Numbered from the stretch's first letter, positions 9,830 through 22,346 are shown. The stretch: DNA of 64,000 nucleotides from Collybiopsis luxurians FD-317 M1 (GCA_000827265.1 KN834749.1:1043500-1107499); one strand, 5' to 3'. Numbers and translations are program-made. Notes: generated from the sequence alone by a model not told the origin.

Positions 9830-12800
9830 TCACGAAACAAGCCTCACTAACCATCCAACCCACCACATGAATGTCACAACTTGCATCAACAGAACTAAAA
9901 GCTCCCCTAAAGCTGCCATCCATTGGATGACAATACCTATCCAAAACAACGGCAGTATCGCCCATCGAATCCCATCATAGGGTATCCACCTCAGTTTATA
10001 ATTTGAGGAACACGACACGGCTGCCCGTATTTGTAGCAGTAAAACAGCTATTGTAAGAACGAAAAACATCGAAAGACCAACCCAATGACGAAAAGACCGC
10101 TGAGGAACCCGTAGGATGGGATAACGCTTGGTTTCACCAGTGAATTCATTCCGGTACAAGGGTATGATGAGAAAGGCTTGTACGTCGTCACCAATCGTTT
10201 TCCCGTATGTACGCCAAAAGGGTGTCACGGTGTCGAGGATGAAGGTGAGTGCATCCATGCCGATGTCCCACAGATGCTGATATTGATCCTTATAGCTTTC
10301 TTCGAGAGCGACCATCTGTGAGAGCTGAGAGAGAGATTGTGAGCAACATTCGTGCGTCGAGATCAGAAAGACATACCTCGGGATAAACGACCGATGTATG
10401 AGCAAGCGTGCTGTTATACTCTGCCTTGACAGTTGCATGAATGATCTGAGTCTTCTTCAACTCCTCTAGCGCCTCCATTTCTCTGCTGACAATTGTCATG
10501 TGACGTTCCTCCAACCTTTTCAAACTTTGCATTAGTGAGCTAATCGGCTCCTGCAGTATGTCAGCTGTGAGAGGAAACCTATCACAAGCCCGCCCTTCAT
10601 TTTGACTTTGGTGCACGTTCTTTTCTATGAACTCCTTGAATACCACTCTCTGCCTCGTTAGTCTATGATAAATGTCGTCCACAGCCTGATACATTTTCAG
10701 TCTCTTCGTTGAGCGCGTTACGTTGGCGGGATCGTGACTGAAGGCTTCGAGCAGTTCCTGTGGTAGGCCACCCTTGTAAGGGAGCCCGAGCGTGCTCGAT
10801 ACGAAGCTCGACTGGCACATCTCATACTCTCGAATGTGTTGCGCGATATGATTGAGCACGGAGCGAATGCGAGTATTAGAATCTTTACATTGAGCCACAA
10901 GCCTATGATGTTAAATTAGAATTTCAGATGATTCCGCAAACTCAAGGAAGAGCCTACTGTGATTTGAGTTCATATTCCATGTCAGCTCTTGCCTCTTCTG
11001 CTTCCTGCTTGCGTTTCCGTTCCAGAGAAATGGCTATTCGATCCTCGGAAGGTAAAGACACTCTGAGTGGTCGTAAATTCCTATTGATGATTCGTGGAGC
11101 ACTGGGACCGTCCGGTAGTCCCGGTGCTGGCGTAATATCCCTGGTTTCTGAGTCAAGCGACGCCCTGATTGTTGCAATAGTGGCAAGGGGCTCTAGCTTG
11201 GCAGTATTGAGATCATCTTCCACACGGACAAACGAGTCGTCTCCAACTCCTGGTGCGTCTGGACGGGGAGAATCGCCACTCCTTGGACTGGTATGAGATT
11301 CCAACGGATTGATTCTGCCACCAGTGAACCAACTTGTTCGCTTACTTCCTTTGCGATTTTTGTCCCCTTTATCGATGTTGTCATCGGACTGTTCCGCGGC
11401 TGAGTTCCTTGCAGACGAGCCTTCATCACTGTCGTTACCCCATCTCCGCTTGAACGATAGTCCTTCCCGCAGGTGAACTTTGCTACTTGCGGGTGAAGAA
11501 ACTCCGACACCAGCAAGACGGTCCTGGTCCTTCGAGTTTTGATCCTTGGGTGCAGATGATCCGCTAAATATACTATATGTGGATTCGACGCTTCTGCGAG
11601 ATTCATTCGAGGGGCGAGAAAGAGGTGGCTCGAGGATAGGCTCAAATGATACACGTCCCTCTGCTGAAATATATCGAGAGAGTGAAAATCTAGGAGATGA
11701 CGCTCGTGAAGGAGAAGGGAAGGTGGGCAAAATAACACCTTCTCCCAGAATTGAAGAAGGAAGGAAGGAGGATGAATCCCCAACTTCCTCCGGAACGGAA
11801 GGATATTCTGGTATAGATCGCATCGCATGATTTCGAGCGTTCTGCGCGTGCAGATATTCTTCCATAATAAGTGCTGATAGATGCCAAGGCATACGCAGAG
11901 TCTCCACTCCACCATCGCTACTGAGCTTGCGGGTGGTCCGTCTTTCAAGATGTTTAAGCCAAGGAAATGGTTCGGCCTTTTCTAAGGATGAGCGGATAAG
12001 GGATTCTTGTTCACCGTACCAGCGGGATACCTTGAGAAGATTGAATCGGCCAGATCCCGAGGAGAGCGAGCTATAGAGAAGGTTGTAGCGACGGTTGAGC
12101 TGATCGCTTGTTATGGCTACCTTTTTCGCGGTCGATTGTGAAGAGATGGTTTTAATTCGGGCGAGTTTGGCTGCGAGAAGAACGTTTAGGACACGCTTAA
12201 TCTAGTAAGTTGATTGCATACCTGCGTGAAGTCCTTCTTGTCTCTTTAAATCATCAGTACTTAGAATCAACTCCTTTTCCTTCCCCTTTCTTTTTGATAC
12301 GCTCAAGGTCCACTTCTTTTCGGTTCTTTCATCGTCTGACGCATAGCCGGACCAATCCAATGTATCACCGTTATCTGCAGAGAAAGGTACAGGATGGGAT
12401 TCTACTTTAAGAGTCGTAGGCCCAGTGGAAGGACTGAAGTCAATATCCGTCGCTGAGGGTTTCGCCACTGCAGCTGTCAGGCTCTTTGCTTTTGTCCTCG
12501 CAAAGGATTCTGACCTCGATGGAGAGTTTGGTGTAAGGAGCGTAGACGTCGGAGGGGATGTCGGTGATTCTAATGAGTGTTTTGGGGAACTAGTAAAGGA
12601 ACTAGGAGTAGGTAAATTGAGCTGTCCGGACTTGGACCGAGCTTCACGCCTATGTTTTAGCTTTAAGGCGCGTTGAACATCCTGAAGTATCCTTGGATCT
12701 AAATCAAACAGATTGGAATGCTACCACAACCTCTGAGGGAGCGGGACGTGCCTTCATGGGCTACATGTAATTAGGAAAGTTAGATTCATTACCCAGTCAA

Positions 12801-13227
12801 ATGAACTCAGATACGCACATAGATCGTATTCATCTGAAAAAGTACTGAGGCCCCAACCTGCAGCAGAGTCCGAGTCTTTGCTGTCCGAGGAATGCAGTGA
12901 AGCTACCCGCTGTGAGGGTGAGCCCATGCTGACGGTGGGTATTCTTCTAGAGGTAGTACTTCTGAGTCCATTGCTAGTATCTACAGAAACGACTCTCCGT
13001 CTAATACTAGAAGAATCCTTGGAGCTCCCTGCAACTGCATTCTGATTGATAACTAGTTTTCCCTGACGTAAAGCAGTCGATTCCGCGACAGATTTCCTGT
13101 GTGACCTTGGATGCTGAGAGTCTACAGGAAAATGGATTCTCGAAGAAAGATAATGCTGCCCTGAGGTACCATTAGAATTTATATTAAGAGTAGCGGGTCC
13201 AGGTTCTTCTGAGGAATCCTCGGGCAT
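9830..13227 (-). CDS. large protein with C-terminal membrane segments, function unknown
   Basis: Five exons: 12793-13227, 12222-12720, 10958-12170, 10377-10902, 9830-10315; introns of 72, 51, 55 and 61 nt; 1052 aa. The N-terminal half is Ser-rich and probably disordered, interrupted by a charged block with FDLDPRILQDVQRAL and a folded-looking stretch RWYGEQESLIRSSLEKAEPF. The middle part (about residues 720-890) is helical with heptad-like charge patterns (LEERHMTIVSREMEALEELK). The last 110 residues hold two or three hydrophobic segments (HWVGLSMFFVLTIAVLLL; ILPLFWIGIVIQWM, followed by a Trp/Val-rich stretch to the end), so it is probably membrane-anchored at its C-terminus. I do not recognise the family. 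It starts 85 bases from ATG101, head-to-head. Confidence 0.7.
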
Positions 13228-13312
13228 TCGGTGCGTAAGAAAGGAAGGATGGTGGTGCAGCGAAGCGCTTACCTGGCTGGCAGTTGATTTCGGAAATGAA
13301 AGTTAGGCGCTC

Positions 13313-14125
13313 ATGAACTCATCCCCGACCATCACCAGCATCAGCATCGACCTTGTATGTCTTCAATATATCACTTATCCATTCTCGAGTGTCTCATAAC
13401 TAACTGTAGCTGCTCGACCGTCACACTGCTCGAGATGTTCTTCACGCAATCCTAGACGCTATTCTCTTCCACAGGCTATTCGGGACAATCAAACCGAAAA
13501 CGAGGGAGGTGTTGGGCGTCACCATGGTCAGCTTAACTTTTACTACTCGAAATTTTACTTCAACTTTCCATCTAGCCTGGCGTATCCGACACTGAAATGG
13601 AGCGGCTCGTAGAAGAGAAAGTGGATGTGTTTTGGAAGGGCATTGAGAATGGAATGAGCAAACGGGGCCAGGTACGATACTCTTCAATTTTGACTTTGTT
13701 TTTTTATTCATTCGCCCATCAGATTATATTAACCTTTTCTGAAAGACGTCCAAAGAAAGGTTGGTTTCAAGTCTATGTTGGTGAAGAAGATGTTCCATGG
13801 GAACAGTGGTTAGTGTCTCCAGTCTCCAGCCTCGTGCAGCCGCTAATGAGATGTTTCCAGGATAATTAACGCTGAAATTCAACAACCGCGCGATCGAGGT
13901 AGATTTCTTCCAGTTATTTTTTTTCCCTCTGGTTGATTTCTTCCAGACCGACAGCAATTTGATACCGCCCTTGCCAATACGCTCACCAAAGCTGTCCACA
14001 CCATGCTTACGCATACATCCTCAGAACGTGGCCGTACCGCTGTCCCACTTATCACAAACGCTCAAGGTATCTCTCCGTTTCCAATAAGAGTCGCAGTTAA
14101 AATTGGAGGAGTCGAGATTGGTTAA
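13313..14125 (+). CDS. ATG101: autophagy protein ATG101 (HORMA fold)
   Basis: Six exons: 13313-13354, 13410-13526, 13576-13671, 13723-13808, 13861-13898, 13947-14125; introns of 55, 49, 51, 52 and 48 nt; 185 aa. ATG101 is the small HORMA-domain subunit of the ATG1/ULK1 kinase complex. It stabilises ATG13 in organisms that lack the budding-yeast Atg29-Atg31 arrangement. Visible family features are RDVLHAILDAILFHRLFG near the N-terminus, the EKVDVFWKGIENG helix, and the core LTFSERRPKKGWF followed by EDVPWEQWIINAEI, which corresponds to the ECIPWEVW region of animal ATG101. The C-terminus ends in a short strand (VAVKIGGVEIG). The ATG is only 85 bases from the start of the divergent membrane-protein gene. 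Confidence 0.9.
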
Positions 14126-15916
14126 GCTCACTCGCTGGATTTATGTGGCGAGCGAGTGGCAGATAGAGAGTACCAGTGTCAGCCTCGAGTATTTTGTGAG
14201 TATACCATCTTTTCGGTACGTTCACAGCCTTGACAATCTAGTAGGTATCTCTACTGAGGCTCGCCTCATCTGTTGTATCATTAGTAAATGGAGGTGTAGA
14301 GTAGGCTGTATTTTTTACTCCAATTTTCGCCCGTGCAGAGTATATTGAGATAACGGAAGCGAAATCATGTTCGCTGTCGCTGCAGATGTCTGGTTGGCTG
14401 AATTCGTTACCTACGGTAAGATGACGCCTGTAATTTTGTAATTTTCTTGCAACTTCCGGGCAGGAAGCAGCAGGGTTGACTCTATTGAGTATCCTGAAAG
14501 TCGACCGTGACCTACGAACCTCCATCGTCCTCATTACAACTTCGATTTGAACTTCGATAAGCTTTCATGCAGCTAACAACCAATATTTATAGTAATCCTA
14601 GGTGCAATCTTACGCGGGAGATTCGAGTTGAAGCTTGGCCCAATCTCCGACGACAGTAGAGCTGTATCGGCATCTAGATCAGCATGTTGAAACTCGAAAA
14701 TTTTTATCGGACATTTCCCTGGCTTTTTGCTGTTATCAGTATCCAGTTTGACATTCAAGTTGGTCACCAGATATCGCTTATATCCCGATTTTCGGTGGAT
14801 TTGGTGAGTGGCCCAATACGTATGCCGCGTTGTCGAAGAGAAGGTTTTCTGTTTCTCCGACATGAGCTGAAGGAGAGTTAACGTCCCTGAGATCCAATCG
14901 GATACTTTCGCAGATCTTAGGCACAATCTTGATTTAATTCCTCACGCTGGAAAGTGAAAGCGTTCGCGGTGCGTTTGTCTTTGTCTTTGTACTTTGGGTC
15001 TCGCTAATCAGAAGCAGCGGGATGCTGGCATGAAGTTTGTTTCAGGTTGGCTCAGCGAGTTTCAGAGTTGAACGGAGACACTGTTGCTATCAGGTATTCT
15101 CCCAAGGCCCCGAGGCTTCCCTTTTCGTTTGTTAAAAATGAAAAGAATATCCACACGTCCCACGCTTCATTTCCGCTTGTTCAATAAGCCTTATAAGTAC
15201 ATCCTTGTTTTTAAACCGTGTACATGGATTTTCAGAGTTTTTGCCAGTTGATCGGCTTTACAAGTCTCGTTTGACTAAGTTCTGTGACACGCGCAGATGA
15301 ACTTAGAACCTTAGTATGTTCAGATATCATTGGACGCTAGGTTACGTGGACTGGGTCCACCAACTTGGTCAACTTGTTGAATTTCATGCCGTCAGACATA
15401 TATATGTGCACACAGACAACGAGCTTCGATCCTTCAATTATCGCGATCTCGCGAGAGGAGAAGTATTTATCTGCATTTGATTCCACTTTGCCCGCGTTAC
15501 GACTACGATTCTTTCTGGCTGATTTTTGAGCGATAAGGCTGAAAAGGCATATTACTGGAGTCCAGTACGAATTAATAAAAAAAATCGTACGTGTTTACTT
15601 TCAATCAGTTCAATCACAAGCCTCCTGTAGTAGAATGAAAAAGGTAACTCAGGGTTCTTCGAATCTTTCGAAAACGCGAGAGGCCCCGCAACGCCAGCAA
15701 CCGACGAAAACCTTATTCAATGTTCAATTCAAAAATAGACCGGTATCAATGTTTTTACAGCTTTGAGGAGATTCAGGATTTGTGTCTTCGAGTCAGCCAA
15801 ACCGAAGCCTTTGGAAGCCGAATTTAGTATATATATGAGTATTCGCCGGTTTCAAAAACATCCCCTACACCCAGCTTCGTCCTGGCACCTTCTCTGACAA
15901 GCACTCTCTTGCATTC
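14126..15916. other. gene-poor stretch
   Basis: 1.8 kb with no gene I can support. A minus-strand frame at 14573-14926 has fairly protein-like composition and a good donor at its end (CCGC followed by GTAAG), but there is no family match and no complete spliced model. It might be a degenerate gene. The right end is the promoter of the C2H2 gene, with a TATATATA box at 15828-15835. Confidence 0.45.
15828..15835 (+). promoter_or_regulatory. TATA box of the C2H2 gene
   Basis: TATATATA 82-89 bases before the ATG at 15917, followed by a C/T-rich leader. Confidence 0.5.
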
Positions 15917-16594
15917 ATGGCGTCGGAAAGGTAAGTCTACCGAATGACAAGTCAAACATGGCTCATTTCTTTCTTTCCAAGATGTAATCCAAACCAGTTC
16001 GGTGTGCCGACCTACTATAGAGATTATCACACCCCTCTTCTGCAAGAGTCGTCTCAGCCTTGTGACTGGCTAGGCCAGCAGACGAATAGACCCATGCCAT
16101 TAACACCTCCAAATTGCCCCGACCTTGTTCAGGATTGGGGCGATGCATTCAGCACCGGAATGCCTGCATGTCCAGCAGGGAACGAGGCTTTGCATTACCC
16201 GGGCCACTGTCCAATCTCCCTTCCTCAGTCGGAGGCAGTTCAAGTCAGTGCTAATATGCATCAAACCAGCCCTCCCCCAGATATCAAGAAGATGAAAGTT
16301 GGTTCTGCCGCGGTAAGAAAAGCCGCAGGACAACGCCGAGGTCAGTTCTCTGGCATTCCCAGGTTTGCCTGCGGAGTAGAAGGTTGTGGAGGAAGATTCA
16401 CCACGAAACAAAACTATCAGTGTGAGTGATGCATTGATCTTCCAAATATTTATCCCCCTAAATCTGGCAATCTAGATCACTTGGATGCTCATCAGGAAAT
16501 CAAACGCTACCAATGCCCAAACTGTTCGAAGGCTTTTCGTACTTCGAGCGATTTAAAGCGCCACAAACGCTCAGAGGCTCGGAAGAAAATCTAA
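15917..16594 (+). CDS. C2H2 zinc-finger protein
   Basis: Three exons: 15917-15930 (14 nt), 15982-16421, 16476-16594; introns of 51 and 54 nt; 190 aa. A long Pro/Gln-rich N-terminal region precedes two adjacent fingers at the C-terminus. Finger 1 is CGVEGC, 12 residues, then HLDAH, so it has all four ligands. It is interrupted by intron 2, a common arrangement in fungal C2H2 genes. Finger 2 has CPNC, 12 residues and one His (DLKRHKRSEARKK), but no second His or Cys before the stop 9 residues later, so its fourth zinc ligand is missing. It is probably a DNA-binding transcription factor; the target is unknown. Confidence 0.8.
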
Positions 16595-17017
16595 ACTCGA
16601 TACACCTAATTCTAATAAGTTAATGATTTGATGAATACCCGCTTTTCAAACTTAACAAATTTATTGTCACCTATACCTAAGTAGTGTATGCCTTTTTTGA
16701 ATGTACTTGATCGAGGAGGAAAATTTACTCAGTTCAATTGAAGACTGCAGTGACAGATATAAGCGGCTTAGGGTATACACGGAGGTCTAGCCTCACGAAA
16801 AGCAGATGCCACGTACTACTTTGCATTATGAGAATTGTACCTTTGGGAGTGCAAAACATACACTGCAGCGCTGAGAAATCATCAATCAAGAGAGTATTCG
16901 GGCAGGGACCATACATGAATCACAAGCATCCTTCCCCAAAATTTGGAAGGATCGCGTTGCACTTTGTCATTGAATACAATAAAGGACATCAATTTGGTAA
17001 AGCATACATCGCAACCA
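16595..17017. other. convergent 3' flanks
   Basis: 420 bases between the convergent ends of the C2H2 gene and the CxxC protein gene. If the last donor of the CxxC gene (TTGGAT followed by GTGAGT) is spliced, its 3' end would extend into this stretch. Confidence 0.4.
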
Positions 17018-19049
17018 TCATGAATCGGAAGGTTGGGCATTCCAAGTAACCCCTGCACCTGAACTAGAGACGTTCCTGACATCGATACCATTAGACGGGT
17101 AACTCACATCCAAAGCTGCTGCTGCCGTGGACCTAGGACCAGGTATCAAACTCGACGACACAGGATGGTAGGAACTTGTGTCTGTGAACTTGTTTGCTGA
17201 TGCCGGAGAAGAGTCGTAAGTTGACTTGTGAGTTGCGAAATTGCGGGCAGCATAGTTGGGAGCTAGAGGAATGTCATCGATTGCTCGACCTGCTTCTACG
17301 CATGGACGGCAGAATCCTACAGTATGGATAACATTAAAAAGGTGAATGCTAGGAAGTGAATGAAAAAAATGGCTTACGGCCACCTAGCATAAGGGGAACA
17401 TCTTTTGCTTGACATGACCTGCACATAATCTCGGTTGCTGTTGAACGAGACTTGCTTCCTGGAGCTGACATTCGTTTGCGGTGTTTCTTCGGCAGCGGGG
17501 CGTTTAGTTCGGGGGTAGAAGGAGTGGCAGAAAGAGCAGTAAGGGAGACAGATGTTGTCAGAGTTGCGCTGTTCGCCGCTCCAGTGATTGCGGCAGCAAG
17601 ATTCATAGCCGCATCCATGTTTTCGTCAATCTCATCTACACTTCTCTTCCGTCTCACCATTTTAGCGGCTGTAGTTGTCGCTGCTGATTTTGACGACCAC
17701 GCATTCACTTCTGACATTGAACTTTCCTTCGAAATTACTTTTCTTATCCGTCTTGGCCTGGAGGGGGCTGAAGACGGCTTCATGGATTTTGAGGTATACG
17801 GAGATATAGTTGACTATTTGCGATCGAGTCGGTTAAATTGGCCTTCAAGCGACGTAAACACTTACAGCTTTAAACTGATCAAGCAGCGGTCCCGCCGGAA
17901 GACGATAAGCAAGAAAATTGTTCCGAGACTGCCTCTGTTTCTGTTGCACTAGCAATCAGAGGTTTGTATCGGAACAATGTCTGTGCACGTACCAGCTTGT
18001 CTAATAATTTCTTACTTTCATTCTTTCTCTCCTCTCCGCCTCCCCAACGATTTAATGAGTCCCATATCGGATCCGAAGCACCACGTAATGTCATCCTGAA
18101 CAGTCGAGGCTCGTTCGAGTACGCACCCCCGGCTGTTGGAAATTGGCGTTGAAGCGGTGCATACGCAGATATCACGATGTTAGAATCGTTGGAATTCTTG
18201 AATATGCGTTCGCAAAGTGCGGTTCCTCGAGGAAGAATGAACCGTTCAGAAGGTGATTCTTGGAATTGAAAAACCAAATCAAATTCTTTTCCTGGCTCGG
18301 TAGCCGTGAAGGGGAACGCGGGGGAGTACAAGACCGAGGTTGCTGAGTTCTGACTATTGAGTTGGGCATATTGCAGCGCGGAAGTAGGATTATTGGCTAG
18401 AGACTTTAGGGTCATGCTCAGCATCTGCATTTGCGTCTGATCTGCTTTGCCGGCAGTAGCAAGCTGAAGTAAATGAGCTAGAATTGGGTTGGACGCAGCT
18501 GCCGTGTTGATTTGGTCGATAAAAGCGGGGGTAGCCATTGTCGGTTCCACTGGGTTCAGCATTAGAGATGACGGTAAAGCCGAGCTGGAGGAAGCGGCAA
18601 AGTTGGTGTAGGAAGTAGTAACGGGCGGCTTTTGAGTCACAGTTGAAGGTAAATAATGTGCCTCATATATAGTAGTATTTGAGAAAATATGAGGACCAAT
18701 TTGTACGTCGCAGCTTCCGCGAGCATACAGAGTATGCGGGGGAGGAATGGAGGCATCTGGTCCATACTTTGGGCTTTTTCTAGGTTTCCCAGAGAACTTG
18801 GGCAACACAGAGGTAAGCCATTGCTGCCGAGCTAGACCGTGGATGTCAACGGTCGATTCAGGATCTGTGATAGTTATACTCACATCTTTGCAGAGAAAAT
18901 GCGAGTATGTGGCTAGACACACATTAAGTGAAAACAGCTTTTGGAAGATAGACAGCTCACCTCTCGGCGACATTCTTGAGCTCTTCATCAGCTTGCTCGA
19001 CCTCCCATCCAATATGTGAACCAATCTGAAATTGAGTGTCCAAGTTCAT
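17018..19049 (-). CDS. putative nuclear CxxC zinc-binding protein
   Basis: Six exons: 18961-19049, 18884-18912, 17993-18831, 17866-17940, 17378-17813, 17018-17316; introns of 48, 52, 52, 52 and 61 nt; 588 aa. An N-terminal conserved-looking block has PKFSGKPRKSPKYG, LYARGSCDVQIGPHIF and TTIYEAHYLP. A basic region (RPRRIRKVISKES, KKHRKRM) precedes a four-Cys motif CRSC-x11-CRPC (MCRSCQAKDVPLMLGG, then RFCRPC), completed across intron 5. The pattern suggests a small treble-clef or GATA-like zinc site in a nuclear, perhaps chromatin-associated, protein. I do not recognise the family. The final in-frame stretch contains a GTGAGT donor, so the last about 30 residues are uncertain. It is divergent from BDP1 across only 70 bases. 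Confidence 0.65.
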
Positions 19050-19119
19050 GTTGATGGCGTGCGCCTAATTTTGCTGCTTAGGGCGCTTATCTGTATTTGC
19101 TGCTTTCCACCATCTTAAA

Positions 19120-21128
19120 ATGTCCAGTCGTGTTCGTGAGTTATACTCCGCCCTTTTTCCATTCTTCTTCGTGACCTGTATCTTTAGAAAAGGGCGGGAC
19201 CATATTTAAGCCTTTAGCCAGGCAAAAATCACGTCCTGCAACGGCGGGCCAGAGCGCCATTTCCCGGCAGCCCTCTGTAGTCACAGACCAAGAGTACAAT
19301 CCTTCCTCCTCGCCCTCCTCCGGTGCTTCAACGCTTCGTAATAATAATAGAACTGCTTCTCTTCATTCTGTCGACGATGTTTCCATTCAAACTAGTATCG
19401 GTACCAGTTCTATATCTAACCCAGTCAATATTTCGGTCGATGTACCGACGCCGCATCCACCTTCAGATTTGTCTTCTTCTCGTGCCCCTCCTGTAATACT
19501 CTCACAGTCGACGGCTCCGCCAATTCCTGCCTCTCTTCCGTCTCATCCGATTCCTAGTCCATCGGGAACGCCTATGCGGTCCGATGCTCCCTTATCCGGT
19601 TTAAATGTACAACCTGTTGAATCTTCTAGGCCTCCCTCCGAAAATGCACCCGCACCGAGGTTAGCGCTCAACGCAAAAGATATCGTCAAGCGAAGGGGAA
19701 ATCCCACCACGCGTGTTCAGCCCAGAGTTCAAGATCCAGGCGTAGACGCAAAGAGGGATGACAACTCCGAGAGCGTATCCAGCAATCATGATAAAGGCGC
19801 GCTCAACGAAGCTGGGAAAGTGAAGAAGCGCAGGATTTCTTTGATAGCGGATGCAGAAGACGTTGAAGTAGCAGCCTCGCCCACTAAGAGGAGAAAACGC
19901 TTGCCGAAATCCAAGCAAATTGTGGACGATGAATCTGATAATGACGAACCCGTCAAAAAGACTCGTAGGGGCGGAGCTCGGAAAGCTCTCTCCCCTTCAC
20001 TACCGCATTTTGATTCCAATGTTAATCCAGGTGAAGACCTGGATCCCACTGCGGTCACCATGGCCTCGCTTTGCAGTGACACCGGTCAGGGTCGCGTTAG
20101 CAGCAAGGCACAAGAAATACAAGATAATCATGCCGCGTGGAAAGCGTCCAATCGTGAACAACGTGCCAGGATGAAAGCCAGGATGGAAAGAAAGAAGTAT
20201 GGGCGTCCCGAGGAAGAGAATGAGCTTGAAGCTCCCGCTACGGCGCCTTCCCTCCCTTCCACCGACCCCACCGCAGAGTCTTCCGCGCCTGGACAACCCT
20301 CTACATCTTCCCGTACACAACTGTCTACGTCAGCTGCAACCGACTTAAATGCCGACCCAGACTCTTTTGACTATTCACAGAACCTCACTGCCAGTCGTTT
20401 CAATGTACAAGTGCGCATCGGACCCAACGGCGAGACCGTTATCGATGAAGAATCTCTATTTGTAGATCAGGCGGAGAATGCAGAAGATGACACCAGGGGT
20501 TATACGCACGTCATCGAAACCGATAGGTCTAAGTTTACGAATAGCAGCACGTATGGAACGAAACTTCGAGGGTCGAGGTGGAGCGCGGCAGAAACCGAGC
20601 TATTCTATGAGGTCCGTACAGTGTTCTTCTATGATATTCTGTTCTTTTATAATTTTTTACAGGCACTCGCTCAGTACGGGGAAAATTATGAGCTGATATC
20701 CTATGTTCTTCCTGGTCGTGATCGCAAATCTTGCAAGAACAAATTCAAAGCCGAGGACAAGAAGAATCCTGCTCGTATCAATCACTGCCTAAATAACAGC
20801 ATACCCGTCGGTATGTCCCCATTTCGTAAGGGCTTTTCAGAACTTTTCATTCTTACTTTTCCCAGACATCGGCACTCTCTCTCGCATGACTGGCCGCAAT
20901 TTTTCTGGCCCTGTGCCCGAATTTACCTCATCCCACACAACAGCGCCTGCTGTTTCGACATTTACTGCAGTTGCTGAAGGCCCATTTGGAGGGGCTAGAC
21001 AAGCCAAACAGCATGATATTTCTCCACTCTCTAAACCGCACAAACGCAGTTGCAGCCATACTGCAGGTGTTGGTGAGGAAGGCTTGATGGTCATTGGTGA
21101 CCTCAACACTTTTGTTGATGAAGACTGA
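19120..21128 (+). CDS. BDP1: TFIIIB subunit B'' (Bdp1), SANT domain
   Basis: Four exons: 19120-19135 (16 nt), 19188-20611, 20663-20810, 20866-21128; introns of 52, 51 and 55 nt; 616 aa. Bdp1 joins TBP and Brf1 in TFIIIB, the initiation factor for RNA polymerase III at tRNA, 5S and U6 genes. The hallmark is the SANT/Myb region near residues 460-530: SRWSAAETELFYEALAQYG, then LISYVLPGRDRKSCKNKFK and EDKKNPARIN, immediately preceded by the Bdp1-typical acidic lead-in GYTHVIETD. The N-terminus (MSSRVQKGGTIFKPLARQK) also fits fungal Bdp1. The 440 residues before SANT are Ser/Pro-rich and charged, hence disordered. The conserved helix after SANT appears short. Confidence 0.9.
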
Positions 21129-21554
21129 CTTGAATCAACACTACCCTTCTTTATCAAATTGTAATTAAACAAATTTCTGTAATGTAGCCAAGAGCAAGTC
21201 AACATTGTAATCATATTTGCTCTAGAAGTATGTACTATATTTTTTGTTTGGGACAGAGTAAAATAGTGTACTACTTGCATAGATAAATGATATAGCAGTA
21301 AACTAGTATATGTGTACAGTCCAATTTCTGGTATGATACAATTTGGCATTTGTTTACTTCCAAGAAGAGGGAGGTGCTGTTACAGCTGAAGCAATTGGAG
21401 ATGAAGCAATTAGAGAAAATCAAATGAAGGGCCAATATAAAGGAGTGTAGAGCCTGATAACAAGGAGGGAACAACTGTAGTCAATTGGTTAATAGCTAGC
21501 AGAGGAAGTGAACTTCAGCATGACCTACTCAATGACATAAAAGAAGGCCAGAGT
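21129..21554. other. convergent 3' flanks
   Basis: 425 bases between BDP1 and the convergent gene at 21555-22136. AT-rich; nothing else recognised. Confidence 0.5.
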
Positions 21555-22136
21555 TCAAGATTGGGGCTGAGGAGGCTTGTTCAAGAAAAGTTTTCGAGCA
21601 AAAGAAAAGGTTTTATTCTAGCAAGTGAACAGAATTGAGGTATAGGTTAAGGAACTTATGACTGTGCTTACAATGACAATCTTCAATGCTGTTTCTTTCA
21701 AAGGAAATGGAGGGTTCCACTCTTGTTCTTCTGCTTCCTGCTGTAGTTCGAAGACACTGTTGCTGACAGCTTCCTCAAATATCCAGTCTGGAATGAGAAA
21801 CTACGACGGTACCGCCGTGTCAACCAAATACAAGAGAAGCGACAATTGATAGCTTACCGAAGAATCAATACCGTAAATCAATCTTCCCTCTCCTTCTATG
21901 TCATCATCATCGTCCAGCTCAAGAGAACGCTGGAATGGGACACATCAGCAATGCTAACGATAGTTCAGTGAACGACTTACTCGAGAACCGTAGGGGTGAT
22001 GTCTGATAGTAAAGACATGAGAAGGTCGCAGATCCATCGAATGAGAATGATGGTCTTCTTCGAGAACCGCTCTGATGGAAGGGAAATGCTGTTCCTTAGG
22101 CCGGGTCAATCTCAATGGACGAAATACAGGAGACAT
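21555..22136 (-). CDS. conserved-looking small protein, unknown function
   Basis: Four exons: 21981-22136, 21858-21929, 21672-21800, 21555-21617; introns of 51, 57 and 54 nt; 139 aa. Coding character is clear from consistent phases and protein-like sequence: RAVLEEDHHSHSMDLRPSH, an acidic run LELDDDDDIEGEGRLIYG, and DWIFEEAVSNSVFELQQEA. It ends with a basic helix RKLFLNKPPQPQS. No signal peptide or membrane segment is visible. I do not recognise it. Confidence 0.65.
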
Positions 22137-22346
22137 AACGACTTTGGCCAGCCTTATAGATAATTAGAGGGAAGTAATGGAAAGAGGGACGATGACGAAG
22201 GGGACACCTGAAGTGAGCTTTTATATCTAGGGCAGAGCTGGCAGCCGTCGCTTCATCGGTCCTGAAGACCACTGAGTCAAGAGAGTGCGAATGAGAATAT
22301 TACTATCGGTGTGAGAAAAAAATAAGCGGATAATTAGTCGACATGA

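Noticed and set aside
14573..14926. Minus-strand frame with protein-like composition
   Set aside because: A complete start-to-stop spliced model could not be built and no family was recognised. Reported only as part of the gene-poor stretch.
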